Of a stretch of 64,000 bases of DNA, positions 1 through 8,128 are shown one piece after another; position 1 is the stretch's first letter, and each line of letters begins with the position of its first letter. A program made the translations under genes and the position numbers. Origin of the DNA: Candidatus Binatia bacterium (lineage in GTDB: Bacteria; Desulfobacterota; Binatia; HRBIN30); assembly GCA_026004215.1 (NCBI GenBank), contig BPIR01000001.1, positions 1,607,860-1,671,859 of the forward strand, in the 5' to 3' direction. Under the pieces are notes generated by a model. It saw only the letters and a list, made by a program, of their open reading frames with translations. It ran no database searches and had not been told where the DNA came from.

Positions 1-1
1 A

Positions 2-709
2 GGAATGGGTCGAGCAGTGGCGCGCGAACTCGCCCGCCGTGGCCACAGCTTGTTCTTGCTGGGCAGGAACGAGAGCGAACTCGAACGAAGTGCCAAGGAT
101 TTGGAAATCCACGGCGCTCCCTCCCCAGTGCGGCACTTTCGTTGCGACTTGAGCGAGCCGAGTTCTTTCGCTCCCGCTCTGGAGGCCGCCATCGAAGCGC
201 TGCATCGCTTGGATGCAGTTGTGGTCACAGCCGGGATATTTGCCTCGCAAGACGATCTCGAAAATGACAGCGCCCTCACAGCCAAGCTACTGGACACGAA
301 CTTCACCCAGACCATTCTATTCTGCGAGGCCGCTAGAAAATGCTTATTGGCCGGGGGCGGTGGCACCTTGTGCGTTTTCAGCTCCGTCGCTGGGGAGCGC
401 GGGCGGAAACCGGTGGTGCTGTACGGGGCAACCAAGGCCGGCCTGACACGCTACCTCGAAGGGCTAGACCATCGCTTTTACCACCAAGGCTTGCGCGTCG
501 TCACCGTGAAACCAGGCTTTGTGCGCACCAGCATGACGATCGGACTCAAACCACCCCCTTTTGCTGCGGATCCTCACGATGTTGCGAGGACCGTTGTGCG
601 GGCAATCGAGCGGGCACGACCGGTCGTGTACGTGCCGCCCATCTGGGCTTTGGTGATGGCAGTCATTCGCTGGCTGCCTCGCTGGGTCATGCGTAAGGTC
701 AACTTTTAA
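2..709 (+). CDS. SDR-family oxidoreductase, DprE2-like (5' end cut by window)
   Basis: Short-chain dehydrogenase/reductase whose N-terminus lies before the window: the first visible residues, GMGRAVARELARRGH, are the second half of the glycine-rich NAD(P)-binding motif. The catalytic Ser lies in FSSVAGERG and the Tyr/Lys pair in LYGATKAG, followed by the PG segment KPGFVRTSM. The tail has a hydrophobic WALVMAVIRWLPRWVMRK segment. SSVAGER, YGATKAG and the membrane-leaning tail resemble DprE2, the reductase of decaprenylphosphoryl-arabinose synthesis, which uses a polyprenyl-linked sugar. That specificity is inference; a general SDR is possible. The stop is 3 nt before the next gene, so the two are probably co-transcribed. 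Confidence 0.8.
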   Translation, partial: GMGRAVARELARRGHSLFLLGRNESELERSAKDLEIHGAPSPVRHFRCDLSEPSSFAPALEAAIEALHRLDAVVVTAGIFASQDDLENDSALTAKLLDTNFTQTILFCEAARKCLLAGGGGTLCVFSSVAGERGRKPVVLYGATKAGLTRYLEGLDHRFYHQGLRVVTVKPGFVRTSMTIGLKPPPFAADPHDVARTVVRAIERARPVVYVPPIWALVMAVIRWLPRWVMRKVNF

Positions 710-712
710 ACA

Positions 713-1375
713 ATGGCCCGCCTTCACACGCTATTGTTTTTGCGGCATGGGGAAACGACGGGGCAGTCGAGCACCCGCTACTGGGGTTCGACCGATGTTC
801 CCCTGAGTTGTCTTGGCCAGCAACAAATGCGGTGCGCGGCGGCTGTGGTGGCTCCGTTCAACGTCTGCATAGTGTACACGAGCACCTTATCCCGGACGCG
901 CGACGCCGCCGCCCTGGTGGCACCGAACGTCCCCTCCGAGGCCGTGGCCGCCTTCGACGAAGTCCACTTTGGCGCCTGGGAGGGCATGACGGAGGCCGAA
1001 ATTGCCGCATCGCATCCCGACGAATACGTTCGCTGGAAGGCACGCACCGACGATTTTGTTTACCCGGGTGGCGAGTCGTTGAACGCATTTCGCGCGCGAG
1101 TGGCGGAAGGACTCGCCCGCGTCCTCGACGGGCCCGGACCCACGGCACTCATCCTCAGTCATCGCGGCGTCATCGTTCGGAGTCTCTCACTTTTGCTCGG
1201 CTGGGAGCGGCCGCGCTTGACTGTGGCTCTCGGTTCCCTGCACGTGATCCAGCGCGAGGGTGGAAGCTGGCAACCCGTGGTTCTGGATCGAACCGACCAC
1301 CTGACGAGCGTGTCACCTACCTCAGACCTCGTCACTGCTGTAGATCATCCTCTTAAAGGGAAGAGGTCAGGCTGA
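713..1375 (+). CDS. histidine phosphatase family protein (phosphoglycerate mutase-like)
   Basis: A 220-aa protein of the histidine phosphatase (PhoE/GpmB/CobC-like) superfamily. The phosphohistidine motif LRHGETTGQ lies at residues ~10-18, a glutamate proton donor in FGAWEGMTEAEI at ~85, and the second catalytic His in LSHRGVIVRS near residue 150. Family members remove phosphate from small phosphoesters; the substrate cannot be read from sequence. It starts at an ATG 3 nt after the SDR stop and ends 3 nt before the aminotransferase start, so it is the middle gene of a tight three-gene plus-strand unit. If the SDR acts on polyprenyl sugars, a sugar-phosphate substrate is conceivable, but that is speculation. 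Confidence 0.85.
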   Translation: MARLHTLLFLRHGETTGQSSTRYWGSTDVPLSCLGQQQMRCAAAVVAPFNVCIVYTSTLSRTRDAAALVAPNVPSEAVAAFDEVHFGAWEGMTEAEIAASHPDEYVRWKARTDDFVYPGGESLNAFRARVAEGLARVLDGPGPTALILSHRGVIVRSLSLLLGWERPRLTVALGSLHVIQREGGSWQPVVLDRTDHLTSVSPTSDLVTAVDHPLKGKRSG

Positions 1376-1378
1376 GAA

Positions 1379-3397
1379 ATGACCGGCACGCCGTCACCAC
1401 ACTTCTTTCCCTCCGCCGCACCCTGGGAGGATCTCGAACTCTCCCCAATCAAGGCCATCGAAATCGAGGCGGCGGCTCTGCCCGACGTGGTCTCGCTGGC
1501 ACAAGGTATCCCCAGCTTCGACACACCTGAGCCGATCAAGGCCTTTGTCCGGCAAAAGCTCGAAGAAGGTGCCTGCGCCAAATACAGCTTGTCGCCTGGT
1601 CTACCAGCCTTGCGCGAGCTGATCAGCGAAGCCCTCCGCCGGGAAGGCATGCATTACGACCCAGAGTCGGAGATTATTGTCACGTGCGGCTCGATCGAGG
1701 CCATTACCGCAAGCCTGCTCGCGCTCGTGCCGCCGGGTGGGGAAGTGCTCGTGACCTCCCCGACGTACACTTCCTATTGCAGTGCGATTCGCCTGGCCCG
1801 CGCCACGCCTCGTTTCGTGCCCCTCGTCGAGGACTATGGCTTCGACCTCGACCCCGATGCTCTGGCCAGAGCGTTCCAGCGGAAAACCAAGGCCGTTCTG
1901 TTGGCTCAGCCGAACAACCCGACTGGAACCATCTTCCCGCGCGCCACGATCGAGCTACTACTCGCGCTCGCGGAGCAGCACGGCGCGGTTGTGATTACCG
2001 ACGAAGTCTACAAGGACTTCGTTTACACCGCAGAACCGGTGACGAGCCCTGCCTCCTTCCCGGAGCACCGCCAACGCACCGTACGTGTGTGCTCGTTTTC
2101 GAAGTCCTATGCCATGACGGGCTGGCGCATCGGCTTTCTTCACACCGACCGTCGCCTAGCCGCCAAGATTCTCAAAGTACACGACACGCTCGTCACCTGC
2201 GCCCCGGTCATTTCTCAATATGCAGCCATGGCCGCCCTGGAACATTCCGACAGCCTGGTTGCCCCTTTTCGCGAGCAGTTCCGGATCCGCCGCGAACGCA
2301 TTATCCAACACCTCGACTCGCTGTCGGACATTTTTGACTACCAAAAGCCGGACGCTTCGTACTTTGTGTTCCCGCGCCTCAAAGACACGGCACCGTTTGC
2401 GCGGGATTCGTGGGCGCTCACCCGCGCCTTGCTCCAATCTGCACGCGTGGCCGTAGTCCCGGGAGTCGCTTTCGGCCCTACAGGAGAAGGCCACCTGCGG
2501 CTTTGTTTCGCGCGCGATCTCTCCGACATCGACCTCGCCTTCGAGCGGTTGCGCCGGTTCTTTCAGGTGCAAGGTGATCGCACCAGCGTATCCCTGCCGC
2601 TGGCAGCGCCGGGCGTCCGATCCGCGAGCGCATCCACACGCGCTTGGCGACGGCGGGCAGCGGCAAGCGTTTTTGCCGAACTCGCACGGTGGAGCCTTCG
2701 TATCCATCGCCCCACGATCATCGGCATTGCGGGGGGTCGCGGAAAGACCGTGGCCAAAAGGGTGTTTCTCGAAGTTCTCTCCCCCCATTTTCCCACCCGG
2801 GCAAACCCGCTCTCTTACAATACCGAAATCGGGTTGCCGCTTGCCGTGCTCGGCGTCCAACTCGACACGCAACAAGTGCGGACCTTGGTCACAGGTCTCG
2901 TTGCGGCGCTCCAACGTGCCTGCCGACCGATCCGCAGTGCTGTCCTCGTGCTGGAATATGGCGTGCGCCAACCCGGTGATGCCGAACGTTTGCTGGGTGT
3001 GGCCGCGCCGGACATTCTTGTCCTAACCCCGACATCGGGCGCTGGGCTGTACGACAACCATCATGCGGGCACTCTCCGCAACGAATTGTCTCTCCTGGTG
3101 CGTGCCGCGGTCGCCAAAGGAGCTCCCATTCTCGCTTGCCGCGATGATCCCTTTTGTGCCGGGCTGCAACTTCCGCCTACGGCACAGCTTCTTTCTGGTG
3201 CTGCCCGCGAGCAACGGGGTACCGTTCCCACTGCAGTCGTCGCCGGACAGAAAATCCCGTTGTACCGTGAGTTTGTGGGCGACAGCGAGCTGTACGCACT
3301 CCGGGCTGCTTTGTCCGTCGCTTACCTTTTGGGGGTGTCGCTCGAAGAATTACGGCGCTTTGCAGCGGGCAACCGCATCGGCAAGCAAGAGCGATAG
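1379..3397 (+). CDS. fusion: class I/II PLP aminotransferase + Mur-ligase central-domain-like module
   Basis: A 672-aa single ORF with two modules. Residues ~1-400 are a fold-type I aminotransferase of the aspartate-aminotransferase type: LPDVVSLAQGIPSF near the N-terminus, NNPTG in the central part, and the PLP lysine K242 in SFSKSYAMTGWR. After a basic linker, residues ~440-670 resemble the ATP-binding domain of MurF-type ligases: a P-loop-like GIAGGRGKT (K456), SYNTEIGLPLAVLG (compare MurF N-E-I-G), LVLEYGVRQPGDAERL (compare E-x-G-x-x-x-x-G-E-I), then LRAALSVAYLLGVSLEEL. The substrate-binding N-domain and amino-acid-binding C-domain of Mur ligases are both absent. Both modules are in one frame with no internal stop, so this is a real fusion or a read-through that became fixed. 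The reaction is unknown. Confidence 0.8.
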   Translation: MTGTPSPHFFPSAAPWEDLELSPIKAIEIEAAALPDVVSLAQGIPSFDTPEPIKAFVRQKLEEGACAKYSLSPGLPALRELISEALRREGMHYDPESEIIVTCGSIEAITASLLALVPPGGEVLVTSPTYTSYCSAIRLARATPRFVPLVEDYGFDLDPDALARAFQRKTKAVLLAQPNNPTGTIFPRATIELLLALAEQHGAVVITDEVYKDFVYTAEPVTSPASFPEHRQRTVRVCSFSKSYAMTGWRIGFLHTDRRLAAKILKVHDTLVTCAPVISQYAAMAALEHSDSLVAPFREQFRIRRERIIQHLDSLSDIFDYQKPDASYFVFPRLKDTAPFARDSWALTRALLQSARVAVVPGVAFGPTGEGHLRLCFARDLSDIDLAFERLRRFFQVQGDRTSVSLPLAAPGVRSASASTRAWRRRAAASVFAELARWSLRIHRPTIIGIAGGRGKTVAKRVFLEVLSPHFPTRANPLSYNTEIGLPLAVLGVQLDTQQVRTLVTGLVAALQRACRPIRSAVLVLEYGVRQPGDAERLLGVAAPDILVLTPTSGAGLYDNHHAGTLRNELSLLVRAAVAKGAPILACRDDPFCAGLQLPPTAQLLSGAAREQRGTVPTAVVAGQKIPLYREFVGDSELYALRAALSVAYLLGVSLEELRRFAAGNRIGKQER

Positions 3398-3433
3398 TCC
3401 AGCCCGGCTGCGCTCTGCGGCAGACCGCTACTT

Positions 3434-4300
3434 TTACCGCCCCCCGCCTGCTCCCCAATCAGGGACGATGCACACGCGGCTCACCCGAACCGTAATCGGT
3501 TCTGGGCGCTCCTCCCCTCGCAATTGCACCCAGCCAGAAGAATCAACCTCCCACGACAACCGCCTCGGTCCTTCCTCACGGATACACAGCGCAAAACAAT
3601 CCACAACCTCATTGGCAGTCACGTCCCCGATGGCGGACAGTTCGACGACGCCGTCAGGATCGGATCCTGGAAGCTGCCCCGCCAATGTCTCCGGCTTCTC
3701 TAGCCACCCGCTCACGATGGGAACGAAGCTCGTCAGGTCATTCGAGTTCGCCCAACCCAAATGCATGATGGTACCGAGCAACGACCAAAGCAGCGCGCGT
3801 TCCACTTCTCGATTGGCGCCATGGAAACAGTCAGCTTCCAATAACCCGGTTTGGTGCGCGAGCGCCAAGGCGGCGGCGCCTGCGTTCGCTGCATGGGCAC
3901 GCGCGCGCAGGTGACGGGTAACCCCCCGAGCTTGCCCCCACACACCACCATCGTTTTCCCGGTCTTCACCCGAAACCACGCGGCGGACCCGTTCTACGAC
4001 ACCAAGGTTGAAAAACGGGCGGGAGAGAAAACAAAAATTTCCGAGGGCATCCGCCTCATCTGCCAGGCCTCGCAGTGCGAGCAAGAATTGCCGAACCCAA
4101 GGATGGCCGACAAACAGCCAGCGTCCACGCGCGCGGTAAGGAAGTTCGTGCCCTTCGATGCTCGTTAGGAGAGAATGCGCAGAGGCCAAGCCGTCAGCCA
4201 CAACCAAAGTCCGCCGGCCCGCCACCAATGGTTTCGACGCGGCCCGCAACGTGGCCGCCACCATGTCTCGATCGCCCCTCGGGTAACGAACGATTTCCAT
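3434..4300 (-). CDS. UvrD/AddA C-terminal-half-like protein without an ATPase motor
   Basis: A ~288-aa protein directly downstream of the nuclease gene. I chose the ATG at 4300, 7 nt after the nuclease stop; an in-frame GTG at 4432 would overlap the nuclease by 125 nt, and the longer ORF upstream reads as a shadow. The start region (ATLRAASKPLVAGRRTLVVADG), then ELPYRARGRWLFVGHPWVRQ and FCFLSRPFFNLG, resembles domains 2A/2B of UvrD/RecB-type helicases. DGVVELSAIGDVTANEVVD sits where the motif V region (D-G-V-x-x-x-T-I-H-K-A-K-G-L-E) would be, but the motif residues are lost. There is no Walker A or B. A full AddA is >1000 aa, so this looks like a degenerate C-terminal fragment that kept its frame. 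The assignment is weak. Confidence 0.5.
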   Translation of the reverse strand: MEIVRYPRGDRDMVAATLRAASKPLVAGRRTLVVADGLASAHSLLTSIEGHELPYRARGRWLFVGHPWVRQFLLALRGLADEADALGNFCFLSRPFFNLGVVERVRRVVSGEDRENDGGVWGQARGVTRHLRARAHAANAGAAALALAHQTGLLEADCFHGANREVERALLWSLLGTIMHLGWANSNDLTSFVPIVSGWLEKPETLAGQLPGSDPDGVVELSAIGDVTANEVVDCFALCIREEGPRRLSWEVDSSGWVQLRGEERPEPITVRVSRVCIVPDWGAGGGR

Positions 4301-4307
4301 CGCACCA

Positions 4308-6368
4308 TCAGCCAGGGTATTCGAAAGCCAGTCTCTCGGCGGCAACTTCGTGCCAGGCGAGAAATCGCTGCAAACGACTATCTCGCGAACGCCGCAGTGA
4401 GCCGGCAGAACGCATTGCCCCCTCTTCGCCACAGTGATGGAAAAACGGGCAGCGACCGCACGGTTCCTGCCGCGGCGTACGAGGAAAGAGCCCTGCTTCG
4501 AGAAGCTCCATTCCCAGCTCCAGAGCGGCTCGCGTCGTTTGCCGAAGCTGCGCGAGCGCGTCATCCCGAGCGCACCAGCGATGAATCTTTTGACCCGAAA
4601 CAACCAGTAAGGCCGCCTCGACGACCGTATCGGCGGGCAACAAGAAGCCGCTTTCCGCAGCCAGCACATACAGGCCGAGCTGGAGATAATGCCGAGTAGC
4701 GGGACGAACAGAGCCCATGCCGCGTCCGGCAGCAGTTTTGAGCTCGCGGATCGCCACGCCTGCGGGCTCGCGCAGGAGCCAGTCCATTGCACCGCGCAGG
4801 TAAAGCTGTCGGTCACCGACACTCAAACACAAGCCCATGGGCTCCCCGAAACGTGGTTCTACCCCGAGGAGCTCGGCCTGTGGCTGTCTCCATTCCTCTC
4901 CCACGAGGCATCGCAACGCCTCCTCTAGCCGCCCGTGCTCTCGTTCTCGGACATCGGTGCCGAACAACGGATAGCCAAGCACGAAATCGTCAAATTGCTC
5001 GGAACAAATGGCCCGAACGTTCTCCAGCCAAAACGCAAGGTGGTTCTCTCGGGCGTAAAAGGCGCGACCACAGGAGGCTAAAAATGTTGAGAACGCCTGG
5101 TGAACGAGCGTTCCAAATGCCATTGGATCCAACTGATCTGTGCGCACAGGAGCCGGCAATGGATGGATGTGGGCTGTGCGCTCCAACAGAAACCGGTACG
5201 GGCACTCCAACAGCATTGGTAGAGCAGTGGCAGAGAGCGGCCGCCGCGCTTCTCGGCCCCATCGCGGCAAAGAGCCGGGCTCGATTCTCGTAACCCCATC
5301 CGCATCGTCATCGAACTCCCTCGCTCGCCGAGGGCGTTGGGGACCTTGGAAAGATGGCCACTCGAGCGCCGGAGCCCCGCTGCTCCACTCCGGAGCCAGA
5401 GGGACGATCTCTTGCTCGGCCGGCGAAAGGAGAAATGCCTCTTCGTCCGTGCCAGGATGAACGCGAAACAACGGGCCCTTCTCATCGGGAACGGGCTCCG
5501 CGCTAAGCACCACGTCCGGATCCTCCTCCGGTTCCGGTCGGATGGAAGCTCGGGAAAGCGCGCTGGTCAGCCAGCGCAAGAATTCGCCTAATTTCAGGTG
5601 AGCGTGATTTTCTTTTGCGTCCTCCCAGGCTCGCTCAAAGACTTCTCGAAGAACCGGTGAAGGCACCGGTAGAACCAGCCAATCGAGAACAAAGGACCGG
5701 TACACTTCCAGCAATTCGGCAAGCGTACCACCGGCGGCAAGTCGATCCGCCAATACGTCGAGCGCGCGCACAGCGGGCAACACGAGCCTCAACTCCCGCC
5801 GCACCCGTTCGGCCTCGTGGCGCTGGACCGCATTCGTCCGCTGGCTCACTCGATCCGTTCGATTCAGTGCCTGGAGGCCATTTTCCACCCGCCGCAAGAA
5901 CGCCGCGATGTGGCCATGCCAGCGGTGCGGCCCTGTGGGATCCGGATGAGCCCCGCACGAGTGCAACAGAAACAGCGCCCGTGCCGGGGATATCCTCGGT
6001 AACCACGCCTCCGCCGCACGCCCTGCATCTCCCCGGCCGCGCCGCAGGTACGGTAAAAGCTGAGCGAGTGCCGCGACCGAAAGGTCCGCAGCCAAAGCCT
6101 TGTTGAGTTGGTCCACGCGCGAAAACAGCGGCGTCGCGCGAAACGGGATACCTCGAGGAGCATCCAAGCGCACGCGGCTACCGAGGCAAGCCCACAAGCT
6201 CTGCGCCAGCAGTGCAATGTACGGGAGAGGCTTGGGGACAACGAGCCACACCGGCCGTGGAGCTCCGGCGCACAGTTGCTCTTGGACCCAGCGCGTCGCC
6301 ACATACAGTGACTGCACCACCGTCATGCCAGTGGCCCGGCTCGGCAGCTCCGGCAATTCATCAAACAT
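4308..6368 (-). CDS. PD-(D/E)XK nuclease family protein, AddB-like, helicase half missing
   Basis: A ~686-aa protein whose C-terminal third is a RecB/AddB-type nuclease. The metal-site residues are D529 in LRGAMDWLL, then E542 and K544 in RELKTA; FGTLVHQAF lies between the first Cys and the metal site. C389 (ECPYRFLL) with C637, C640 and C646 (CGRCPFFHHC) form the four-cysteine iron-sulfur signature of AddB/Cas4-type nucleases. The N-terminal ~380 residues include a 2B-like stretch (RGIPFRATPLFSRVDQ) but no GxGKT loop, and AddB is normally 900-1100 aa. The ATG at 6368 overlaps the upstream acyltransferase stop by 8 nt; an ATG at 6392 or 6326 is possible. The nuclease call is firm; a role in double-strand-break processing is inferred. 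Confidence 0.8.
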   Translation of the reverse strand: MFDELPELPSRATGMTVVQSLYVATRWVQEQLCAGAPRPVWLVVPKPLPYIALLAQSLWACLGSRVRLDAPRGIPFRATPLFSRVDQLNKALAADLSVAALAQLLPYLRRGRGDAGRAAEAWLPRISPARALFLLHSCGAHPDPTGPHRWHGHIAAFLRRVENGLQALNRTDRVSQRTNAVQRHEAERVRRELRLVLPAVRALDVLADRLAAGGTLAELLEVYRSFVLDWLVLPVPSPVLREVFERAWEDAKENHAHLKLGEFLRWLTSALSRASIRPEPEEDPDVVLSAEPVPDEKGPLFRVHPGTDEEAFLLSPAEQEIVPLAPEWSSGAPALEWPSFQGPQRPRRAREFDDDADGVTRIEPGSLPRWGREARRPLSATALPMLLECPYRFLLERTAHIHPLPAPVRTDQLDPMAFGTLVHQAFSTFLASCGRAFYARENHLAFWLENVRAICSEQFDDFVLGYPLFGTDVREREHGRLEEALRCLVGEEWRQPQAELLGVEPRFGEPMGLCLSVGDRQLYLRGAMDWLLREPAGVAIRELKTAAGRGMGSVRPATRHYLQLGLYVLAAESGFLLPADTVVEAALLVVSGQKIHRWCARDDALAQLRQTTRAALELGMELLEAGLFPRTPRQEPCGRCPFFHHCGEEGAMRSAGSLRRSRDSRLQRFLAWHEVAAERLAFEYPG

Positions 6369-7131
6369 TTGGGTCGAAGTTCTCGATGACAATGGCGCGG
6401 ACCCGCTCGTTCAGCGCGTCGCGCTCCTCCAAGCTCATCCCCGCGGTTTCGATTGGCGGCGCGAGAACGAGTTTGACGCGCCCGCCCGGCCGAATGAGCA
6501 GGGCATTCTTTGGAAGAAGTTTCCACGTGCCGCTGATCGACAAGGGGACGATCGGAAGCCCGGTACGCAACGCCAACGTGACGCCGCCTTTTTTAAAGGC
6601 GTGCACTTGGCCGTCCGGGCTACGAGTCCCTTCGGCGTAAAAAAGCAAACAAAACGGTTTCCCCGCTTTGGCCTGAGCGGCCACGCGTTCGTTAATCCGC
6701 GCCACCGCCTCGTCCGGCTTGGAGCGGTTGATCACGATGTGGTCGCTCATGCGCAGCGCTGTGCCAAAGAAGGGGATCCGCAATAACTCCTCTTTGGCGA
6801 CAAACCGGAGCCGCAAGGGCAGGGCTGCCAGCGTGACCCAAATGTCGAAGTTGCTCAAGTGATTGGAGATGATGACGTAGGATCGCTTCGGGTCGAGATG
6901 TTCCAATCCGTAAACCTCGATGCGCACACCGCAAAGGAATACAACAATGCGACTCCAAATCGGGGCTAGGAAGTCGATTGCCCAAGTGCGGCGCGTCACC
7001 ACGGTCACAAGGATCGCTGGAATCGCCAGGACGATGGTCACCACTGCCACGGCGAGATCCGCGAAAAGTCCCCACGCCAGTCGCCACCAAGGTAGGGGAA
7101 CGATCCGATCCCGCGAGGCTGCCGTGCTCAT
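6361..7131 (-). CDS. plsC: 1-acyl-sn-glycerol-3-phosphate acyltransferase (PlsC family)
   Basis: A ~256-aa membrane-associated acyltransferase that would transfer a fatty acyl chain to lysophosphatidic acid or a related lysolipid. A hydrophobic segment (GLFADLAVAVVTIVLAIPA) lies near the N-terminus. The catalytic HX4D motif is NHLSNFD, the substrate-phosphate motif is YAEGTRSPDG, and VPLSISGTWKLLP is the later conserved block. The ATG at 7131 overlaps the asparaginase stop as TGATG, which favours it over the longer ORF starting at 7221. It is translationally coupled upstream to the asparaginase and downstream to the nuclease gene. Confidence 0.88.
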   Translation of the reverse strand: MSTAASRDRIVPLPWWRLAWGLFADLAVAVVTIVLAIPAILVTVVTRRTWAIDFLAPIWSRIVVFLCGVRIEVYGLEHLDPKRSYVIISNHLSNFDIWVTLAALPLRLRFVAKEELLRIPFFGTALRMSDHIVINRSKPDEAVARINERVAAQAKAGKPFCLLFYAEGTRSPDGQVHAFKKGGVTLALRTGLPIVPLSISGTWKLLPKNALLIRPGGRVKLVLAPPIETAGMSLEERDALNERVRAIVIENFDPNV

Positions 7132-8057
7132 CAGCGAGTCCCCTTTCGCGATTGCCTCAATGCGGGCACCCGCTCGGCCGACATCGTCGCCTCGGGTTCC
7201 ATCAAGTCGTTCGTCATCCATGCCACTGGCATCGCCTCTGTATTGTGGGCCACGCCGATACGACCGAACCGATCCACGACGATGACTCCCGCCTCACCGG
7301 GCATCCGTCGGGAAAGCTCGGCAATCGCGGCGGCGGCAACCCGAGCTGGAGAGAACCCACGCTCCAGGTGCATGACGACCACGCGAGCGAGACCGAACCG
7401 CAAAATCGCTTCCCCGTAACCGGTAGCCGATGCAGCGCCAGCACGGTTGTCCGCATAAGTCCCCGCGCCAATGATCGGGGAGTCTCCAATACGGCCCGCG
7501 CGTTTTCCCATGCGCCCGCCGGTGGAAGTCGCCGCGGCCACGTTTCCAGCCGCGTCCACGGCTACAGCTCCCACGGTTCCACCAGCAATATCCGAGGTTG
7601 CTCGGCGCCGGCGTTTTCGCGCTGCCTCCGCCAGTGCGGCCGGCGCAAGGGTCTCCAGACCGAGGCGCTCGGCCCATTGGTCGGCTGCTTCGCCGGCAAG
7701 CATGACCTCACGGCCCGCCTGCAGGACCTCCACCGCCAGACGTACAGGATTGCGCACCGAACGGACCATCGCGACCGCGCCAGCAGCCAAATCCCGGCCA
7801 TCCATCACCGCCGCGTCCATTTCCACGGTCTCATTCTCGGTGAGCACAGAACCGACGCCTGCGTTGAACACCCCCGAGTTTTCCATAGCCTCGACAGCCG
7901 CGACAACGGCGCGGAGCGCATGCCCCCCGGAACGCAGAATATCCCAGCTCGCCCTTATGGCAGCACGGCAGCCGTCCAAAGCACGCCCGTGTTCCGCACT
8001 CGGCCAGGATCCCGCACCACCATGAACCACACAGGCAATCCGATGCATCGTGCCCAT
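7131..8057 (-). CDS. isoaspartyl peptidase / type 2 L-asparaginase (Ntn hydrolase)
   Basis: A 308-aa member of the plant-type asparaginase/IaaA family, which matures by autocleavage before a threonine. HGGAG near residue 13 and FNAGVGSVLTENETVEMDA are the alpha-subunit signatures. The nucleophile is T161 in GGTVGAVAVDAAGNVAAATS, followed by the substrate-binding GGRMGKRAGRIGDSPIIGAG. The enzyme would remove isoaspartyl residues from peptides or hydrolyse asparagine. Residues between ~140 and 160 are basic (RKRRRR), as in many family linkers. An ATG at 8048 is an alternative start. The gene is first of a coupled minus-strand group with plsC and the AddB-like gene, and is divergent from the histidine kinase. 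Confidence 0.9.
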   Translation of the reverse strand: MGTMHRIACVVHGGAGSWPSAEHGRALDGCRAAIRASWDILRSGGHALRAVVAAVEAMENSGVFNAGVGSVLTENETVEMDAAVMDGRDLAAGAVAMVRSVRNPVRLAVEVLQAGREVMLAGEAADQWAERLGLETLAPAALAEAARKRRRRATSDIAGGTVGAVAVDAAGNVAAATSTGGRMGKRAGRIGDSPIIGAGTYADNRAGAASATGYGEAILRFGLARVVVMHLERGFSPARVAAAAIAELSRRMPGEAGVIVVDRFGRIGVAHNTEAMPVAWMTNDLMEPEATMSAERVPALRQSRKGTR

Positions 8058-8088
8058 TAGAGTGAAGAAAAGAACCTACAATTGCAAT

Positions 8089-8117
8089 TTGTCGGCGTCG
8101 GCCTTGCGGTGTATAAA
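8089..8117 (+). promoter_or_regulatory. sigma70-like promoter for the histidine kinase gene
   Basis: TTGTCG at 8089-8094 and TATAAA at 8112-8117 are separated by exactly 17 nt, matching 4/6 and 5/6 of the consensus. The predicted transcription start, about 7 nt further on, lies only ~5 nt before the GTG start at 8129. No Shine-Dalgarno sequence is visible, so the mRNA would be leaderless or nearly so. Confidence 0.45.
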
Positions 8118-8128
8118 ATTTCACCACG

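Noticed and set aside
4301..4822. N-terminal extension of the UvrD-like ORF into the nuclease gene
   Set aside because: It is a reading of the nuclease gene in another frame, with odd Cys/Trp/Ser composition; the coding evidence lies in the nuclease frame down to 4308.
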